A stretch of DNA of 64,000 bases from Arthrobacter sp042667405 (GCF_042667405.1 NZ_JBHVAL010000001.1:62001-126000), one strand, 5' to 3'; shown: positions 9,371 to 19,095, counted from the first letter of the stretch. Translations and numbers: made by a program. The notes: generated from the letters alone by a model not told the origin.

Positions 9371-10087
9371 TTGGTGTTTTTGTGGCGAGCTGAAGTCAGG
9401 CCCGGCGTCTCTGTAGCCTTCACGGATACGGGCGCCGGGAACCTGGCCCTCCACGTGGGGGACAAGCCCGACGACGTGAAGCTCCGGCGTGTCCAGCTGG
9501 AAGAAGCAGCGGGCCTGGGCTCCAGGAAGTTTCAATTCATGGACCAGGTACATGGCAACCACGTCGAGTTCATCGCCTCCCACGGCGCCGGGCCGACTGC
9601 CGACGCCATGGTCTCTGCCTCTGTCATCGCCGACGGTTCGCCCCAACCGTTGGCGGTGATGGTGGCTGACTGTGTGCCGGTGGTCCTTGTGGGGACTGAT
9701 TCCAGCGACAACCCGGTCATTGCTGTTGCCCATGCCGGACGTCCGGGAGTCGCATCGGGAGTAGTGACCTCCACGGTTGCCGGGATGCGCGGCCGCGGGG
9801 CTGTTGATATCCAGGCCTGGGTCGGCCCCTCCATATGCGGGGCCTGCTACGAAGTTCCAGAACAGCTCCGCTCCGAAGTGGCGGCCAAGGTGCCCGCTAC
9901 GTGGTCCTCTACGTCCTGGGGCACGCCCTCCCTGGACTTGCCGGCCGGGGTGCGCGCCCAGTTGGACGAGGCCGGCGTGGAGGTGGAGTACCTGGGGGAG
10001 TGCACCTTGGAGAGTGATTCCCTGTTTTCCTACCGCCGGGACGCGCGCACCGGCCGCTTTGCAGGATTGGTTTGGACGCATGACTGA
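9371..10087 (+). CDS. pgeF: PgeF/YfiH-family peptidoglycan editing (multicopper-type) protein
   Basis: This family hydrolyses UDP-MurNAc carrying a wrong first residue and has also been called polyphenol oxidase. The metal-binding residues are visible in QVHGNHV, ADCVPVVLV and VAHAGRPGV. The start is TTG (9371) or the adjacent GTG (9374), with GGAAGAG upstream. The 238-residue length is typical. It sits between ftsZ and yggS, the usual actinobacterial order, and overlaps yggS by eight bases. Confidence 0.85.
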   Translation: MVFLWRAEVRPGVSVAFTDTGAGNLALHVGDKPDDVKLRRVQLEEAAGLGSRKFQFMDQVHGNHVEFIASHGAGPTADAMVSASVIADGSPQPLAVMVADCVPVVLVGTDSSDNPVIAVAHAGRPGVASGVVTSTVAGMRGRGAVDIQAWVGPSICGACYEVPEQLRSEVAAKVPATWSSTSWGTPSLDLPAGVRAQLDEAGVEVEYLGECTLESDSLFSYRRDARTGRFAGLVWTHD

Positions 10088-10844
10088 GCCCGGCAACAAC
10101 GAGGCCCGACTGGCCGGTGCCGCCGGGGAGGCGGACGCCCGCTCCGCGCAGCTGGCGGAGCGGCTTGCCGTCGTCAAGCACCGGATTGAGGCAGCCACTG
10201 CAGCCGCCGGCCGGACGGAAACTCCCCGGTTGATAGTCGTCACCAAGTTCCATCCCGCCGACGACGTCCGCCGGCTCTCCGCCTTGGGAATCACCGATGT
10301 CGGTGAAAACCGGGACCAGGAAGCCGCGGCGAAGGCTGCCGAACTTACCGGGATGGACCTTCGCTGGCACTTCATCGGTCAGCTGCAAAGCAACAAGGCA
10401 AAGTCCGTGGCCAAGTATGCGTCCTCCGTCCAGTCGATCGACAGGCTCCAGCTGGTTGATGCGTTGGCTAAAGCCATCGCACGGGAGCAGGACGCCACCG
10501 GCAGGAATGACCTCGATTGCTTCATCCAGGTCAGCCTGGATGACGACGCCGGTGCGCACCGTGGCGGTGCCGCCCCGGAGGCTGTTGGGGAACTTGCCGA
10601 ACGGATTGAGTCTGCTGCCGGCCTGCGGTTGTCCGGCCTGATGGCGGTTGCCCCGCTGGGCGCCGATCCGGAGGAAGCTTTCGCCAGACTGGCAGGCATT
10701 TCCGATGCCCTGCGTGGGGACCACCCTGACGCAACGGCCATTTCCGCCGGCATGAGCCAGGATCTGGAGGCTGCCGTGAAGTTCGGGGCGACACACCTGA
10801 GAATTGGCTCCGATATTCTCGGTTCCCGTCCGGCCGTGGGGTAG
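10080..10844 (+). CDS. yggS: YggS/PLPBP family PLP homeostasis protein
   Basis: This is a fold-type III PLP-binding protein that keeps PLP and amino acid pools balanced and has no firm enzymatic role. The PLP lysine lies in VTKFHP (~residue 54), and the phosphate-binding part is SAGMSQDLEAAVKFGATHLRIG at the end (given here as family landmark). The ATG at 10080 lies inside the end of pgeF and gives a 254-residue protein of normal size. A longer open frame upstream is only pgeF read out of frame. Confidence 0.9.
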   Translation: MTEPGNNEARLAGAAGEADARSAQLAERLAVVKHRIEAATAAAGRTETPRLIVVTKFHPADDVRRLSALGITDVGENRDQEAAAKAAELTGMDLRWHFIGQLQSNKAKSVAKYASSVQSIDRLQLVDALAKAIAREQDATGRNDLDCFIQVSLDDDAGAHRGGAAPEAVGELAERIESAAGLRLSGLMAVAPLGADPEEAFARLAGISDALRGDHPDATAISAGMSQDLEAAVKFGATHLRIGSDILGSRPAVG

Positions 10845-10929
10845 CGTCAAAGTATTGGAATGACGGGCCGGGGTTCCAATATGTCAAGTCATGGCGGCCC
10901 GCCTACTGCAGAAACGATAGGAGTGCACC

Positions 10930-11466
10930 ATGGCTGGCGCTCTGCGCAAGACAATGATCTATCTTGGGCTCGCCGACGGCGATGAACACTACGAATCTGA
11001 GCAGTCCGTCGCCGCGCACCACGACGAAGAACGCCCCCAGGCACAGGATCGGGAAGAGCGACGCGCGCCCGCTCCCGTCCGGGAAGTTGTCCGTGAAATG
11101 CCCCCCGTTGAGGTCGAAGAGGAATACCGCGCACCCGTGACACCCATTAAGCGTGCGGCGTCCAGCCGCGAAGATGCCTCGGGCTTGAGGCAGATCACCA
11201 CCGTCCATCCCCGCTCCTACAACGATGCCAAGATCATCGGTGAGAGTTTCAGGGACGGAATCCCGGTCATCATGAATGTCACCGACATGGGTGAAGCCGA
11301 TGCCAAGCGCCTGGTGGACTTCTCCGCCGGATTGGTCTTTGGCCTCCACGGCAGCATCGAGCGGGTTACCAACAAGGTCTTCCTGTTGTCGCCGTCGTAT
11401 GTTGAGGTCATCGGAGATGACAAGAAGGCCAGCGAAACGCAGGCCAGCTTCTTCAACCAAAGCTGA
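10930..11466 (+). CDS. sepF: SepF, membrane anchor of FtsZ
   Basis: SepF links FtsZ filaments to the membrane in actinobacteria and firmicutes. The 178-residue protein has a short N-terminal amphipathic start (MAGALRKTMIYLGLADGDE), a variable acidic/Arg linker, and the C-terminal DUF552 core with VDFSAGLVFGLHGSIERV. An AGGAG Shine-Dalgarno lies before ATG 10930. A strong terminator follows. Confidence 0.93.
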   Translation: MAGALRKTMIYLGLADGDEHYESEQSVAAHHDEERPQAQDREERRAPAPVREVVREMPPVEVEEEYRAPVTPIKRAASSREDASGLRQITTVHPRSYNDAKIIGESFRDGIPVIMNVTDMGEADAKRLVDFSAGLVFGLHGSIERVTNKVFLLSPSYVEVIGDDKKASETQASFFNQS

Positions 11467-11481
11467 CAACAAGCTGTTAAG

Positions 11482-11519
11482 CAGATGCCAGGCGGGTCAC
11501 CCTGCCTGGCATCTGTGTT
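11482..11519 (+). terminator. intrinsic terminator after sepF
   Basis: A perfect 12-bp stem, CAGATGCCAGGC with GCCTGGCATCTG, encloses a 10-base loop and is followed by TGTTG. It ends the ftsZ-sepF unit before yggT. Confidence 0.75.
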
Positions 11520-11574
11520 GCAATAGTAGGGACCGATCGGCATTCCGGAACAAGTGGGAGATCTGAGCTAACTC

Positions 11575-11862
11575 GTGGGCATTGTTTTCGGCCTTATCTA
11601 TATTGTGCTGTTCCTGTTCTTCATCGCCCTGATCATCCGCCTCGTTTTCGAGTGGGTTCAGATGTTTGCCCGCCAGTGGCGGCCGCGCGGTGTGGCATTG
11701 GTAACAGCACACGTGGTGTACTCCGTCACGGATCCGCCCCTGGCAAGGCTCCGTCGGCTGATACCGCCACTCCAGCTGGGCGGAATATCCTTGGATTTGG
11801 GCTTCCTGATCCTGATAGTTGCAGTTCTCATTGGGATGAACGTGGCAGCTGGCTTGGCATAA
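11575..11862 (+). CDS. YggT-family membrane protein
   Basis: This is a 95-residue membrane protein with two hydrophobic segments, IVFGLIYIVLFLFFIALIIR at the start and GFLILIVAVLIGMNVAAGLA at the end. They flank the family motif DPPLARLRRLIPP. YggT proteins sit beside division genes, and a role in osmotic or septal functions is only suggested. The GTG start follows a purine-rich stretch (GTGGGAGA). The position between sepF and divIVA is classical. Confidence 0.85.
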   Translation: MGIVFGLIYIVLFLFFIALIIRLVFEWVQMFARQWRPRGVALVTAHVVYSVTDPPLARLRRLIPPLQLGGISLDLGFLILIVAVLIGMNVAAGLA

Positions 11863-12017
11863 GTGCCCGCGGAACCAGGGCCACCGATGGTCCATAGGCC
11901 GCAAATTCTCCAAATCAACACGATGGTGTTGAATTGGAGGAAACAGATGATATTTAGGTACCGTAGTTTTGAACGGCCGGAAGGCCTACTGACTAACTAG
12001 ACCAACGAGGTGACCAG

Positions 12018-12707
12018 ATGGCTTTGACGCCAGAAGACGTTGTCAACAAGCGCTTTCAGCCGACCAAGTTCCGCGAAGGCTACGACCAGGACGAGGTAGA
12101 TGACTTCCTCGACGAGATCGTGGTGGAACTGCGCCGCTTGAACCAGGAGAATGACGAACTTCGCAAGAAGCTCGGCGAAGCTGGTTCGGCTGTGCCTGCT
12201 GCAACCGCTGCGGCTCCGGTCGTCGAAAAGGTTCCGGCTCCCGTCAAGGTCGACAAGGAAGCTGAGGCGAAGGCAGAAGCCGAAGCCAAGGCTGCCGAAG
12301 CTGCCAAGAAGAAGGAAGCCGAGCAGGCTGCCGCAGCTGCGAAGGCCCCGGCCGCAAGCAACAGTGTGACTCCCTCCGCTGAATCCGCTGCCGGCCTGCT
12401 TGCCATGGCGCAGCAGATGCACGACAAGCACGTCGCCGATGGTGCGCAGCAGAAGGAAAAGATCATCGCCGAGGCTCAGATCGAGGCCTCCAGCCTCGTC
12501 AACGACGCCCAGGAGAAGTCCCGCAAGATCCTTGGCGCCCTCGAGCAGCAGCGTTCGGTCCTGGAGCGCAAGGTTGAGCAGCTCCGTGGCTTCGAGCGTG
12601 ACTACCGTTCACGTCTGAAGGCCTACATCGAAGGCCAGCTGCGCGATCTGGATGCCCGTGGTTCCGTCGCTGCCCCCGAGGTCGGCGAAGCAACCGCAGA
12701 CGTTTAG
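12018..12707 (+). CDS. divIVA: DivIVA/Wag31 polar growth coiled-coil protein
   Basis: DivIVA binds curved membrane at poles and septa and recruits the elongation machinery in actinobacteria. The conserved N-terminal lipid-binding domain runs to about residue 60 (TPEDVVNKRFQPTKFREGY). A Lys/Ala/Glu-rich low-complexity section (~75-120) follows, then a C-terminal coiled coil. An AGGTGACC box lies before the ATG. An upstream stretch near 11,930-11,955 has TTGAAT and TATTTA promoter-like boxes, weakly supported. Confidence 0.95.
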   Translation: MALTPEDVVNKRFQPTKFREGYDQDEVDDFLDEIVVELRRLNQENDELRKKLGEAGSAVPAATAAAPVVEKVPAPVKVDKEAEAKAEAEAKAAEAAKKKEAEQAAAAAKAPAASNSVTPSAESAAGLLAMAQQMHDKHVADGAQQKEKIIAEAQIEASSLVNDAQEKSRKILGALEQQRSVLERKVEQLRGFERDYRSRLKAYIEGQLRDLDARGSVAAPEVGEATADV

Positions 12708-12718
12708 CAAGTATTCTG

Positions 12719-12756
12719 AAAGCCGGTGGCTGAGGACTCCTCGGCCGCCGGCCTTT
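12719..12756 (+). terminator. intrinsic terminator after divIVA
   Basis: CCGGTGGC pairs with GCCGCCGG (one G-U), with a further small stem GAGGA/TCCTC inside the loop. The stem is followed by CTTTGCTTG. It marks the end of the dcw cluster. Confidence 0.6.
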
Positions 12757-12825
12757 GCTTGTTAAAGCCCAAAAGCGGTCAACGCGCCAAGAAGCAGCCC
12801 GCCACGCCTCCCGAATGAAAGCACT

Positions 12826-13425
12826 ATGACAGACGACCTCAGCGATGACGCCCCGCAGGCTGCGCCCACCGCGCGGCGGAAGTGGCGTCCGGCCATGCTC
12901 TGGCTCTTTGCCGGCTTCGCCGCGTTCGCATACACGTTTGACCAGCTCACCAAGCTCTGGGTGACCAGCACCATGACCGAGGGGGAGCGTATCCCGGTCC
13001 TTCCCCCACTGCTGCATTGGTACTACATCAGGAATTCCGGTGCAGCCTTTTCGATCGGCGAGAATGTGACGTGGATCTTCACCATCGTCATGGCCGCTGT
13101 TTCTGTGGCGATCCTTTTCCAGCTTCGTCGGCTGGGATCGGCCTGGTGGGCGCTTTCCTTGGGCCTTCTCCTGGGCGGTGCCCTCGGCAACCTGACCGAC
13201 CGGTTGTTCCGCGAGCCCTCTTTCGCCATGGGACACGTCGTCGACTTCATCCAGTTGCCGAATTTCGCCATCTTCAACATTGCCGACTCCGCCGTGGTAT
13301 CCGGCGTCGTTATCATCTGTCTGCTTACCCTGCGGGGGATCGGCATGGACGGCAGCCGCCATGTAGCCACCACCAAGACCGCAGGGGATAAGAAGCCGGC
13401 CAGCGGGGGCACTGCCGGTGAGTGA
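12826..13425 (+). CDS. lspA: LspA, lipoprotein signal peptidase II
   Basis: LspA is an inner-membrane aspartic protease that cleaves prolipoprotein signal peptides before the lipid-modified Cys. Four membrane helices are visible. The catalytic Asp motifs are TDRLFREPSFAMGHVVDFI and FNIADSAVV, and the conserved NSGAAFSIGEN lies near residue 68. A Lys/Thr tail of about 20 residues is normal for the group. It matures the lipoproteins, possibly including the two prophage lipoproteins of this window. The stop overlaps rluD. Confidence 0.95.
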   Translation: MTDDLSDDAPQAAPTARRKWRPAMLWLFAGFAAFAYTFDQLTKLWVTSTMTEGERIPVLPPLLHWYYIRNSGAAFSIGENVTWIFTIVMAAVSVAILFQLRRLGSAWWALSLGLLLGGALGNLTDRLFREPSFAMGHVVDFIQLPNFAIFNIADSAVVSGVVIICLLTLRGIGMDGSRHVATTKTAGDKKPASGGTAGE

Positions 13426-14344
13426 TTCCGTAGTTGTACCCGACGATCTGGCCGGCGTCCGCGCTGATGCCGGCCTGGCCCGGTTGCTGGACATCTCCAG
13501 GTCTGCCGCAGCGCTGTTGATTGCTGAGGGCAACGTCACCAGTGGCGGTGCAGTCCTGGGCAAATCTGCAAAGCTCGTTGCCGGCGCCGTCCTGGACATC
13601 ACGGTTCCGGAACGTCGTGACCCCCTGGAAGTCGTGGAGGAAGTTGTGGAAGGCCTGAAGATCCTGCTGGACGACGAGGACTTTGTTGTCATCGACAAGC
13701 CTGTAGGAGTTGCAGCGCATCCCTCGCCCGGCTGGGTCGGTCCGACGGTGGTTGGCGGCCTCGCCGGGGCGGGATACCGCATCTCTACGTCGGGAGCACC
13801 TGAGCGGGCGGGTATCGTGCACAGGCTCGACGTCGGTACGTCCGGTGTCATGGTGGTGGCGAAGACGGAGCACGCCTACACGGTGCTGAAGAAGGCCTTC
13901 AAGGAACGCACCGTCGACAAGGTCTATCACGCCGTCGTCCAAGGCCTGCCCGACCCCCTGGAAGGCACCATCGATGCGCCCATTGGCCGCCACCCGGGCC
14001 ATGACTGGCGTTTCGCAGTCATCGAGGATGGCCGCCCGTCCGTCACGCACTATGAGGTTCTGGAAGCCTTCGGAAAGGCGACCCTGGTTGAAGTGCACCT
14101 GGAGACAGGACGTACGCACCAGATCCGGGTTCACTTCTCCGCTTTGAGGCATCCCTGTGCCGGAGATCTCACCTACGGGGCCGACCCCCGCCTGGCCGCG
14201 ACCCTTGGCCTGACCCGGCAATGGCTGCATGCCCGCAAGCTTGGCTTCACCCACCCCCGGACCGGCGATTGGGTGGAGGTTGCCAGCAATTATCCGGCAG
14301 ACCTCCAATACGCTTTGGACCTTCTCGCAACAGGATCCGCCTAG
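13418..14344 (+). CDS. rluD: RluA/RluD-family 23S rRNA pseudouridine synthase
   Basis: This enzyme isomerises uridines in 23S rRNA. An N-terminal S4-like RNA-binding part (LARLLDISRSAAALLIAEG) precedes the catalytic domain. Its Asp is in HRLDVGTSG (~134-142), and the conserved ETGRTHQIRVHF follows. The 308-residue length is typical. The GTG start overlaps the lspA stop, the common lspA-rluD pairing. The exact target uridine cannot be read from sequence. Confidence 0.92.
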   Translation: MSDSVVVPDDLAGVRADAGLARLLDISRSAAALLIAEGNVTSGGAVLGKSAKLVAGAVLDITVPERRDPLEVVEEVVEGLKILLDDEDFVVIDKPVGVAAHPSPGWVGPTVVGGLAGAGYRISTSGAPERAGIVHRLDVGTSGVMVVAKTEHAYTVLKKAFKERTVDKVYHAVVQGLPDPLEGTIDAPIGRHPGHDWRFAVIEDGRPSVTHYEVLEAFGKATLVEVHLETGRTHQIRVHFSALRHPCAGDLTYGADPRLAATLGLTRQWLHARKLGFTHPRTGDWVEVASNYPADLQYALDLLATGSA

Positions 14345-14363
14345 CCCGGGACGGTAGACTGTC

Positions 14364-17300
14364 GTGGTGACTTCCAGCAATGATTCGTTCGTCCATCTCC
14401 ACACCCACACCGAATACTCCATGCTGGATGGGGCGGCCAGGCTGGGGGAGCTGTTCGACGAGACTGAGCGCCTCGGCATGCCCGCGTTGGCCACCACGGA
14501 CCATGGCTATCTCTTTGGTGCCTTCGACTTCTGGCGCAAGGCAACGGACAAGGGCATCAAGCCGATCATCGGCGTCGAAGCCTATGTGACTCCAGGGACG
14601 GCGCGTGGTGACAAAGAACGCGTCAGGTGGGGCGACGAAAGCCAGCGCAAAGACGACGTCTCCGGTGGTGGTTCGTACACCCACATGACGTTGCTGAGCT
14701 ACAACAACGTGGGTATGCGGAACCTGTTCCGTGCTTCCTCCATTGCTTCCCTGGATTCGGTGTTCGGCAAGTGGCCACGCCTGGACCGGGAACTGCTCAA
14801 CACCTATTCAGAGGGCCTTATTGCCACGACGGGTTGCCCGTCGGGTGAGGTGCAGACCAAACTGCGCCTGGGGCTCTACCGGGAAGCCGTGGAAGCCGCC
14901 GCCGAGTTCCGCGACATCTTCGGCGCGGAAAACTACTTCTGCGAGTTGATGGACCACGGCCTGGATATTGAAAGGCGCGTTACCGGCGACCTGCTTCGTC
15001 TGGCGAAGGAACTCAATCTCCCGTTGGTGGCCACCAACGACCTCCATTACACCCATGAACACGACGCCAAGGCGCACGAGGCCTTGCTGGCCATCCAATC
15101 AGGTTCCACGCTGCTTGAGCCGACATACGACAACGGCGGTTCGCGCTTTGCCTTCTCGGGCAGTGGCTACTACCTGAAGTCTCCACAGGAGATGCGGGAG
15201 CTGTTCCGGGACCATCCGGAAGCCTGCGACAACACGCTCCTGATCGCCGAGCGCTGCGAAGTGTCCTTCAACACCGGCGCCAACTACATGCCCCGTTTCC
15301 CTTGCCCGCCGGGAGAAGACGAAACCTCCTGGCTGGTCAAGGAAGTTGATGCCGGGCTCAAGTACCGGTATCCCGGCGGTATCCCGGACAAGGTACGCAA
15401 GCAGGCCGACTACGAACTCGGCGTTATTACGTCCATGGGCTTCCCCGGATACTTCCTGGTGGTGGCTGACTTCATCAACTGGGCCAAGAACAACGGCATC
15501 CGTGTAGGCCCCGGCCGTGGTTCCGGTGCAGGCTCCATGGTGGCGTACGCCATGCGCATCACAGACCTCGACCCGCTCCAGCACGGCCTGATCTTCGAAC
15601 GCTTCCTCAACCCTGACCGCGTTTCCATGCCCGACTTCGATGTCGACTTCGATGATCGTCGCCGTTCGGAAGTGATTGACTACGTCACCAAGAAGTACGG
15701 CGACGAACGCGTGGCGATGATCGTGACGTACGGAACCATCAAGACCAAGCAGGCGCTCAAGGACTCTTCGCGTGTGCTTGGCTACCCGTTCAGCATGGGT
15801 GAGACGCTGACCAAGGCCCTTCCGCCGGCAGTTATGGCCAAGGACATCCCGCTCGCGGACATCCAGAACCCTGAGGCCAAGCGTTACAGCGAGGCAGGGG
15901 ACTTCCGGCAGCTCATCGCGACCGACCCTGAGGCCGCCAAGGTCTTCGAGACCGCCCTGGGCATCGAGGGCCTGAAACGCCAATGGGGTGTGCACGCGGC
16001 CGGTGTGATCATGTCCTCGGACCCCATCATCGACGTCATTCCGATCATGCGCCGTTTCCAGGACGGCCAGGTCATCACCCAGTTCGATTACCCCACGTCC
16101 GAAGGCCTCGGCCTGATCAAGATGGACTTCCTGGGCCTGCGAAACCTCACAATCATTTCGGACGCCCTGGAAAACATCAAGATGAACCGAGGCGTCGAGC
16201 TCGATCTCGAGACCCTGGAGTTGGACGACGCAGCGTCCTACGAGCTCCTGGCCCGCGGCGACACCCTGGGCGTGTTCCAGCTCGACGGCGGTCCCATGCG
16301 GTCGCTGCTCAAGCTCATGAAGCCTGACAACTTCGAAGACATCTCCGCAGTCCTTGCCTTGTACCGGCCCGGTCCCATGGGCGCCAATGCCCACACGGAC
16401 TACGCCTTGCGCAAGAACGGCATCCAGGAGGTCATCCCGATCCACCCTGAACTCGAGGAACCGCTCAAGGAGATCCTCGGCGGGACCTTCGGCCTGATCG
16501 TGTACCAAGAGCAAGTCATGGCCGTGGCGCAGAAACTGGCTGGCTACTCGCTGGGCCAGGCAGACATCCTCCGGCGTGCCATGGGTAAGAAGAAGAAGTC
16601 CGAACTGGACAAGCAGTTTGCCGGCTTCTCCCAAGGCATGCAGGACAACGGTTACTCCATGGAGGCCGTCAAGACCCTGTGGGACATTCTCCTTCCGTTC
16701 TCCGACTACGCCTTCAACAAGGCGCACTCGGCGGCGTACGGGGTGATCTCCTACTGGACGGCTTACCTCAAGGCGCACTACGCGCCGGAGTACATGGCAG
16801 CCCTCCTGACCTCGGTGGGCGATGACAAGGACAAGTCCGCGATCTACCTCAACGAGTGCCGCCGCATGGGCATCACGGTGCTGCCGCCGGACGTCAACGA
16901 ATCGTCGTTGAACTTCACCCCGGTGGGCCAGGACATCCGCTTTGGCATGGGCGCCATCCGAAATGTCGGCGTGAACGTCGTCGACGCGATGGTCTCCACC
17001 CGCTCAACGGAGGGCAAGTACACGTCCTTCAAGGACTTCCTCCTGAAGGTCCCCGCGGTGGTCTGCAACAAGCGCACCATCGAATCGCTGATCAAGGCCG
17101 GCGCCTTCGATTCCCTCGGCCACCACCGCAGAGCCCTGGCGATGGTCCACGAAGAAGCCATCGATTCGGTCATCACGCTCAAGCGTAATGAGGCCATCGG
17201 CCAGTTCGATCTCTTCGCCGGGTTTGAAGACCAGGAGCCGGAAGCGTCGCTCACCACGGAGATTCCCGACCTGCCTGAATGGGAAAAGAAGGACAAGCTC

Positions 17301-17924
17301 TCCTTCGAGCGGGACATGCTGGGCCTGTACGTTTCGGACCACCCTTTGCAGGGGCTGGAGGGGGTGCTGAGCCAGCACGCGGAACAGTCCATTGCGTCGA
17401 TCATCGCCGAGGACGGACCGCACGACGGCGCCATTGTCACCATTGCGGGGATGATCACCTCCTTGAGCCGCAGGATCGCGAAGGCCAGCGGCAACGCCTA
17501 TGCCCGGGCGGAGATTGAGGACCTCGGGGCTTCGATGGAAGTCATGTTCTTTGGCCAGGTCTATGGGCCCATCGCCTCCGTGCTGGCCGAAGACTTGATC
17601 GTGGTGGTCAAGGGCCGGCTGCAGCGGCGGGACGATGGCGCCGTGACCCTGAACTGCATGGAACTCTCGGTTCCCGATCTGAGCGAAAGCGTCAACGGCC
17701 CCGTGGTGATCACGATCCCCACGTTCAAGGCCACTGAGGCAGTGGTCACCGACCTGAGGGATGTCCTCCGCACGCACCGCGGGAATTCCGAGGTCAGGCT
17801 GAAGTTGATGGGCGATACCAAGGTGGAGGTCATGGGATTGCCCGTGCACCTCCGGGTGAATCCCAGCCCGTCGCTCTTTGGAGACCTCAAGGTCCTGCTT
17901 GGCCCGGCCTGCCTGGACAACTGA
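14364..17924 (+). CDS. dnaE: DNA polymerase III alpha subunit (DnaE)
   Basis: This is the catalytic subunit of the replicative polymerase, 1186 residues. The N-terminal PHP domain starts HLHTHTEYSMLDGA. The catalytic Asp pair is in PDFDVDFDD (~422-430), and GVHAAGVIMS follows. Helix-hairpin-helix and OB-fold (AIVTIAGMITSLSRRIAK) regions lie towards the C-terminus. Two GTG codons in tandem (14364, 14367) are possible starts. It stands alone between rluD and a convergent flavin reductase. Confidence 0.97.
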   Translation: MVTSSNDSFVHLHTHTEYSMLDGAARLGELFDETERLGMPALATTDHGYLFGAFDFWRKATDKGIKPIIGVEAYVTPGTARGDKERVRWGDESQRKDDVSGGGSYTHMTLLSYNNVGMRNLFRASSIASLDSVFGKWPRLDRELLNTYSEGLIATTGCPSGEVQTKLRLGLYREAVEAAAEFRDIFGAENYFCELMDHGLDIERRVTGDLLRLAKELNLPLVATNDLHYTHEHDAKAHEALLAIQSGSTLLEPTYDNGGSRFAFSGSGYYLKSPQEMRELFRDHPEACDNTLLIAERCEVSFNTGANYMPRFPCPPGEDETSWLVKEVDAGLKYRYPGGIPDKVRKQADYELGVITSMGFPGYFLVVADFINWAKNNGIRVGPGRGSGAGSMVAYAMRITDLDPLQHGLIFERFLNPDRVSMPDFDVDFDDRRRSEVIDYVTKKYGDERVAMIVTYGTIKTKQALKDSSRVLGYPFSMGETLTKALPPAVMAKDIPLADIQNPEAKRYSEAGDFRQLIATDPEAAKVFETALGIEGLKRQWGVHAAGVIMSSDPIIDVIPIMRRFQDGQVITQFDYPTSEGLGLIKMDFLGLRNLTIISDALENIKMNRGVELDLETLELDDAASYELLARGDTLGVFQLDGGPMRSLLKLMKPDNFEDISAVLALYRPGPMGANAHTDYALRKNGIQEVIPIHPELEEPLKEILGGTFGLIVYQEQVMAVAQKLAGYSLGQADILRRAMGKKKKSELDKQFAGFSQGMQDNGYSMEAVKTLWDILLPFSDYAFNKAHSAAYGVISYWTAYLKAHYAPEYMAALLTSVGDDKDKSAIYLNECRRMGITVLPPDVNESSLNFTPVGQDIRFGMGAIRNVGVNVVDAMVSTRSTEGKYTSFKDFLLKVPAVVCNKRTIESLIKAGAFDSLGHHRRALAMVHEEAIDSVITLKRNEAIGQFDLFAGFEDQEPEASLTTEIPDLPEWEKKDKLSFERDMLGLYVSDHPLQGLEGVLSQHAEQSIASIIAEDGPHDGAIVTIAGMITSLSRRIAKASGNAYARAEIEDLGASMEVMFFGQVYGPIASVLAEDLIVVVKGRLQRRDDGAVTLNCMELSVPDLSESVNGPVVITIPTFKATEAVVTDLRDVLRTHRGNSEVRLKLMGDTKVEVMGLPVHLRVNPSPSLFGDLKVLLGPACLDN

Positions 17925-17948
17925 AAGCCGACAGCCGGCCCCGATGAA

Positions 17949-18449
17949 TCAGATTTCGTAGTCCAGCGGGGCCGGCTGGCTGTACGCGCCGCTGTGGTAG
18001 AGCAGCGGGGCTCCGTCTCCGCCCACCTGCCCGTCAACGACCTCCACCACAACCACTGCATTGTTTTCGAAGGACAGGCGCATCTGGATCTTGCCGACCA
18101 GCCAGCCGCTGACGTCCTTGAGGATCGGCACGTCGTGCGGACCCGGTTCCCAGTGATCACCTTCGAACCGGTCGCGGGTCCGGGCGAACCTGTTGGCCAA
18201 CGCCTGGTTTTCGAGTCCAAGCATGTGGACGCCGATGTACTCCGCGTTGGCTACAGCCGGCCACGAGCTGGAGCTCCTGGCCATGTTGAAGGTGAAGCGG
18301 GGTGGTTCAGCGGACAAGGAAGCCACCGACGTGGCGGTAAATCCGAACGGTTTGCCATTGAGGTTGGCCGTGATGATGGCAACTCCGGCGGCGTGCCTGC
18401 GGAACATTTCCCTGAATGTCTGTTCAAAACCGGATGGTTCGCTTGCCAC
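17949..18449 (-). CDS. flavin reductase-like FMN-binding protein
   Basis: This 166-residue protein matches the flavin reductase-like family (split-barrel FMN fold). The family pattern is visible in FRRHAAGVAIITAN, FGFTATSVASLSAEPPRFTF and MLGLENQALANRFA. Members reduce flavin for a partner monooxygenase, and none is adjacent, so the partner is unknown. The GTG at 18449 has AGGAG nine bases upstream on the minus strand. The gene converges on dnaE with a 24-base gap. Confidence 0.82.
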   Translation of the reverse strand: MASEPSGFEQTFREMFRRHAAGVAIITANLNGKPFGFTATSVASLSAEPPRFTFNMARSSSSWPAVANAEYIGVHMLGLENQALANRFARTRDRFEGDHWEPGPHDVPILKDVSGWLVGKIQMRLSFENNAVVVVEVVDGQVGGDGAPLLYHSGAYSQPAPLDYEI

Positions 18450-18557
18450 GGTGGTGTTCTCCTGGGTGGGCTCGTACTCTTCTCCCAGAGTATTCCTCCG
18501 GGGCCGCGGTTCCCTCTTTTTGCTTGGCAAGCGTGAACCTTTGTTAATCTGGGTTGC

Positions 18558-19091
18558 ATGACCGAGCCCCTTGTGAACCATCCGACTGTTTCCCAACCGG
18601 CTCAGGCCCCAGGATCCCGTGGGGGAAGGGACGTCCTCTGGCTGGTTCTGCCCGTGGTTTCCGGCATCGTCGTGGGCCTTTTGTGGTGGCTGCTGGCTCC
18701 GGGTGGTCTCAACCTCATTTCCGGCAATCCTGATCTGTCGAATCCGGACAACCCCGACTCGTGGCTTCCCCGGGACCTTGTCCTGGCAGCCCTGATGCTG
18801 GTGTCCGGGTGCGTGGTAGGCCTTCTGCTTGACGGAAAGCTCGAAGGAGCGGCCGCGCGACGCCGGTTGGTGTACGCACTGCTGGGAGGCGTAGCGGGTG
18901 CGCTCACCGCCTGGCTTACCGGCTTGCTCGCGGCACAGCTGTGGGGTCCTCCGCCAAGCCCGAACCTTGGCCCAGGGTACGGCTTTACCCTCCGGTCCTA
19001 TGCCGTGCTGCTGCTGTGGACCGGCGCGACGTCCTTTGTCACCTTCGTCCTGTCCCTGTTCGGGGTTCTTTCCAAGAAGCCCGTAAAATAG
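18558..19091 (+). CDS. conserved membrane protein, four TM helices
   Basis: This 177-residue protein has four hydrophobic segments (about residues 27-46, 74-92, 105-128, 148-170). A short Asn/Pro-rich extracellular loop, NLISGNPDLSNPDNPDS, lies between the first two. I do not recognise the family with certainty. It lies four bases before hisD and is probably co-transcribed with it. It is divergent from the flavin reductase gene, with about 108 bases between. Confidence 0.7.
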   Translation: MTEPLVNHPTVSQPAQAPGSRGGRDVLWLVLPVVSGIVVGLLWWLLAPGGLNLISGNPDLSNPDNPDSWLPRDLVLAALMLVSGCVVGLLLDGKLEGAAARRRLVYALLGGVAGALTAWLTGLLAAQLWGPPPSPNLGPGYGFTLRSYAVLLLWTGATSFVTFVLSLFGVLSKKPVK

Positions 19092-19095
19092 CCGG

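Noticed and set aside
8147..10375. Minus-strand open frame of 742 codons across ftsZ and pgeF
   Set aside because: It is the complement of two firmly identified genes and shows Ser/Arg/Thr-rich random composition.
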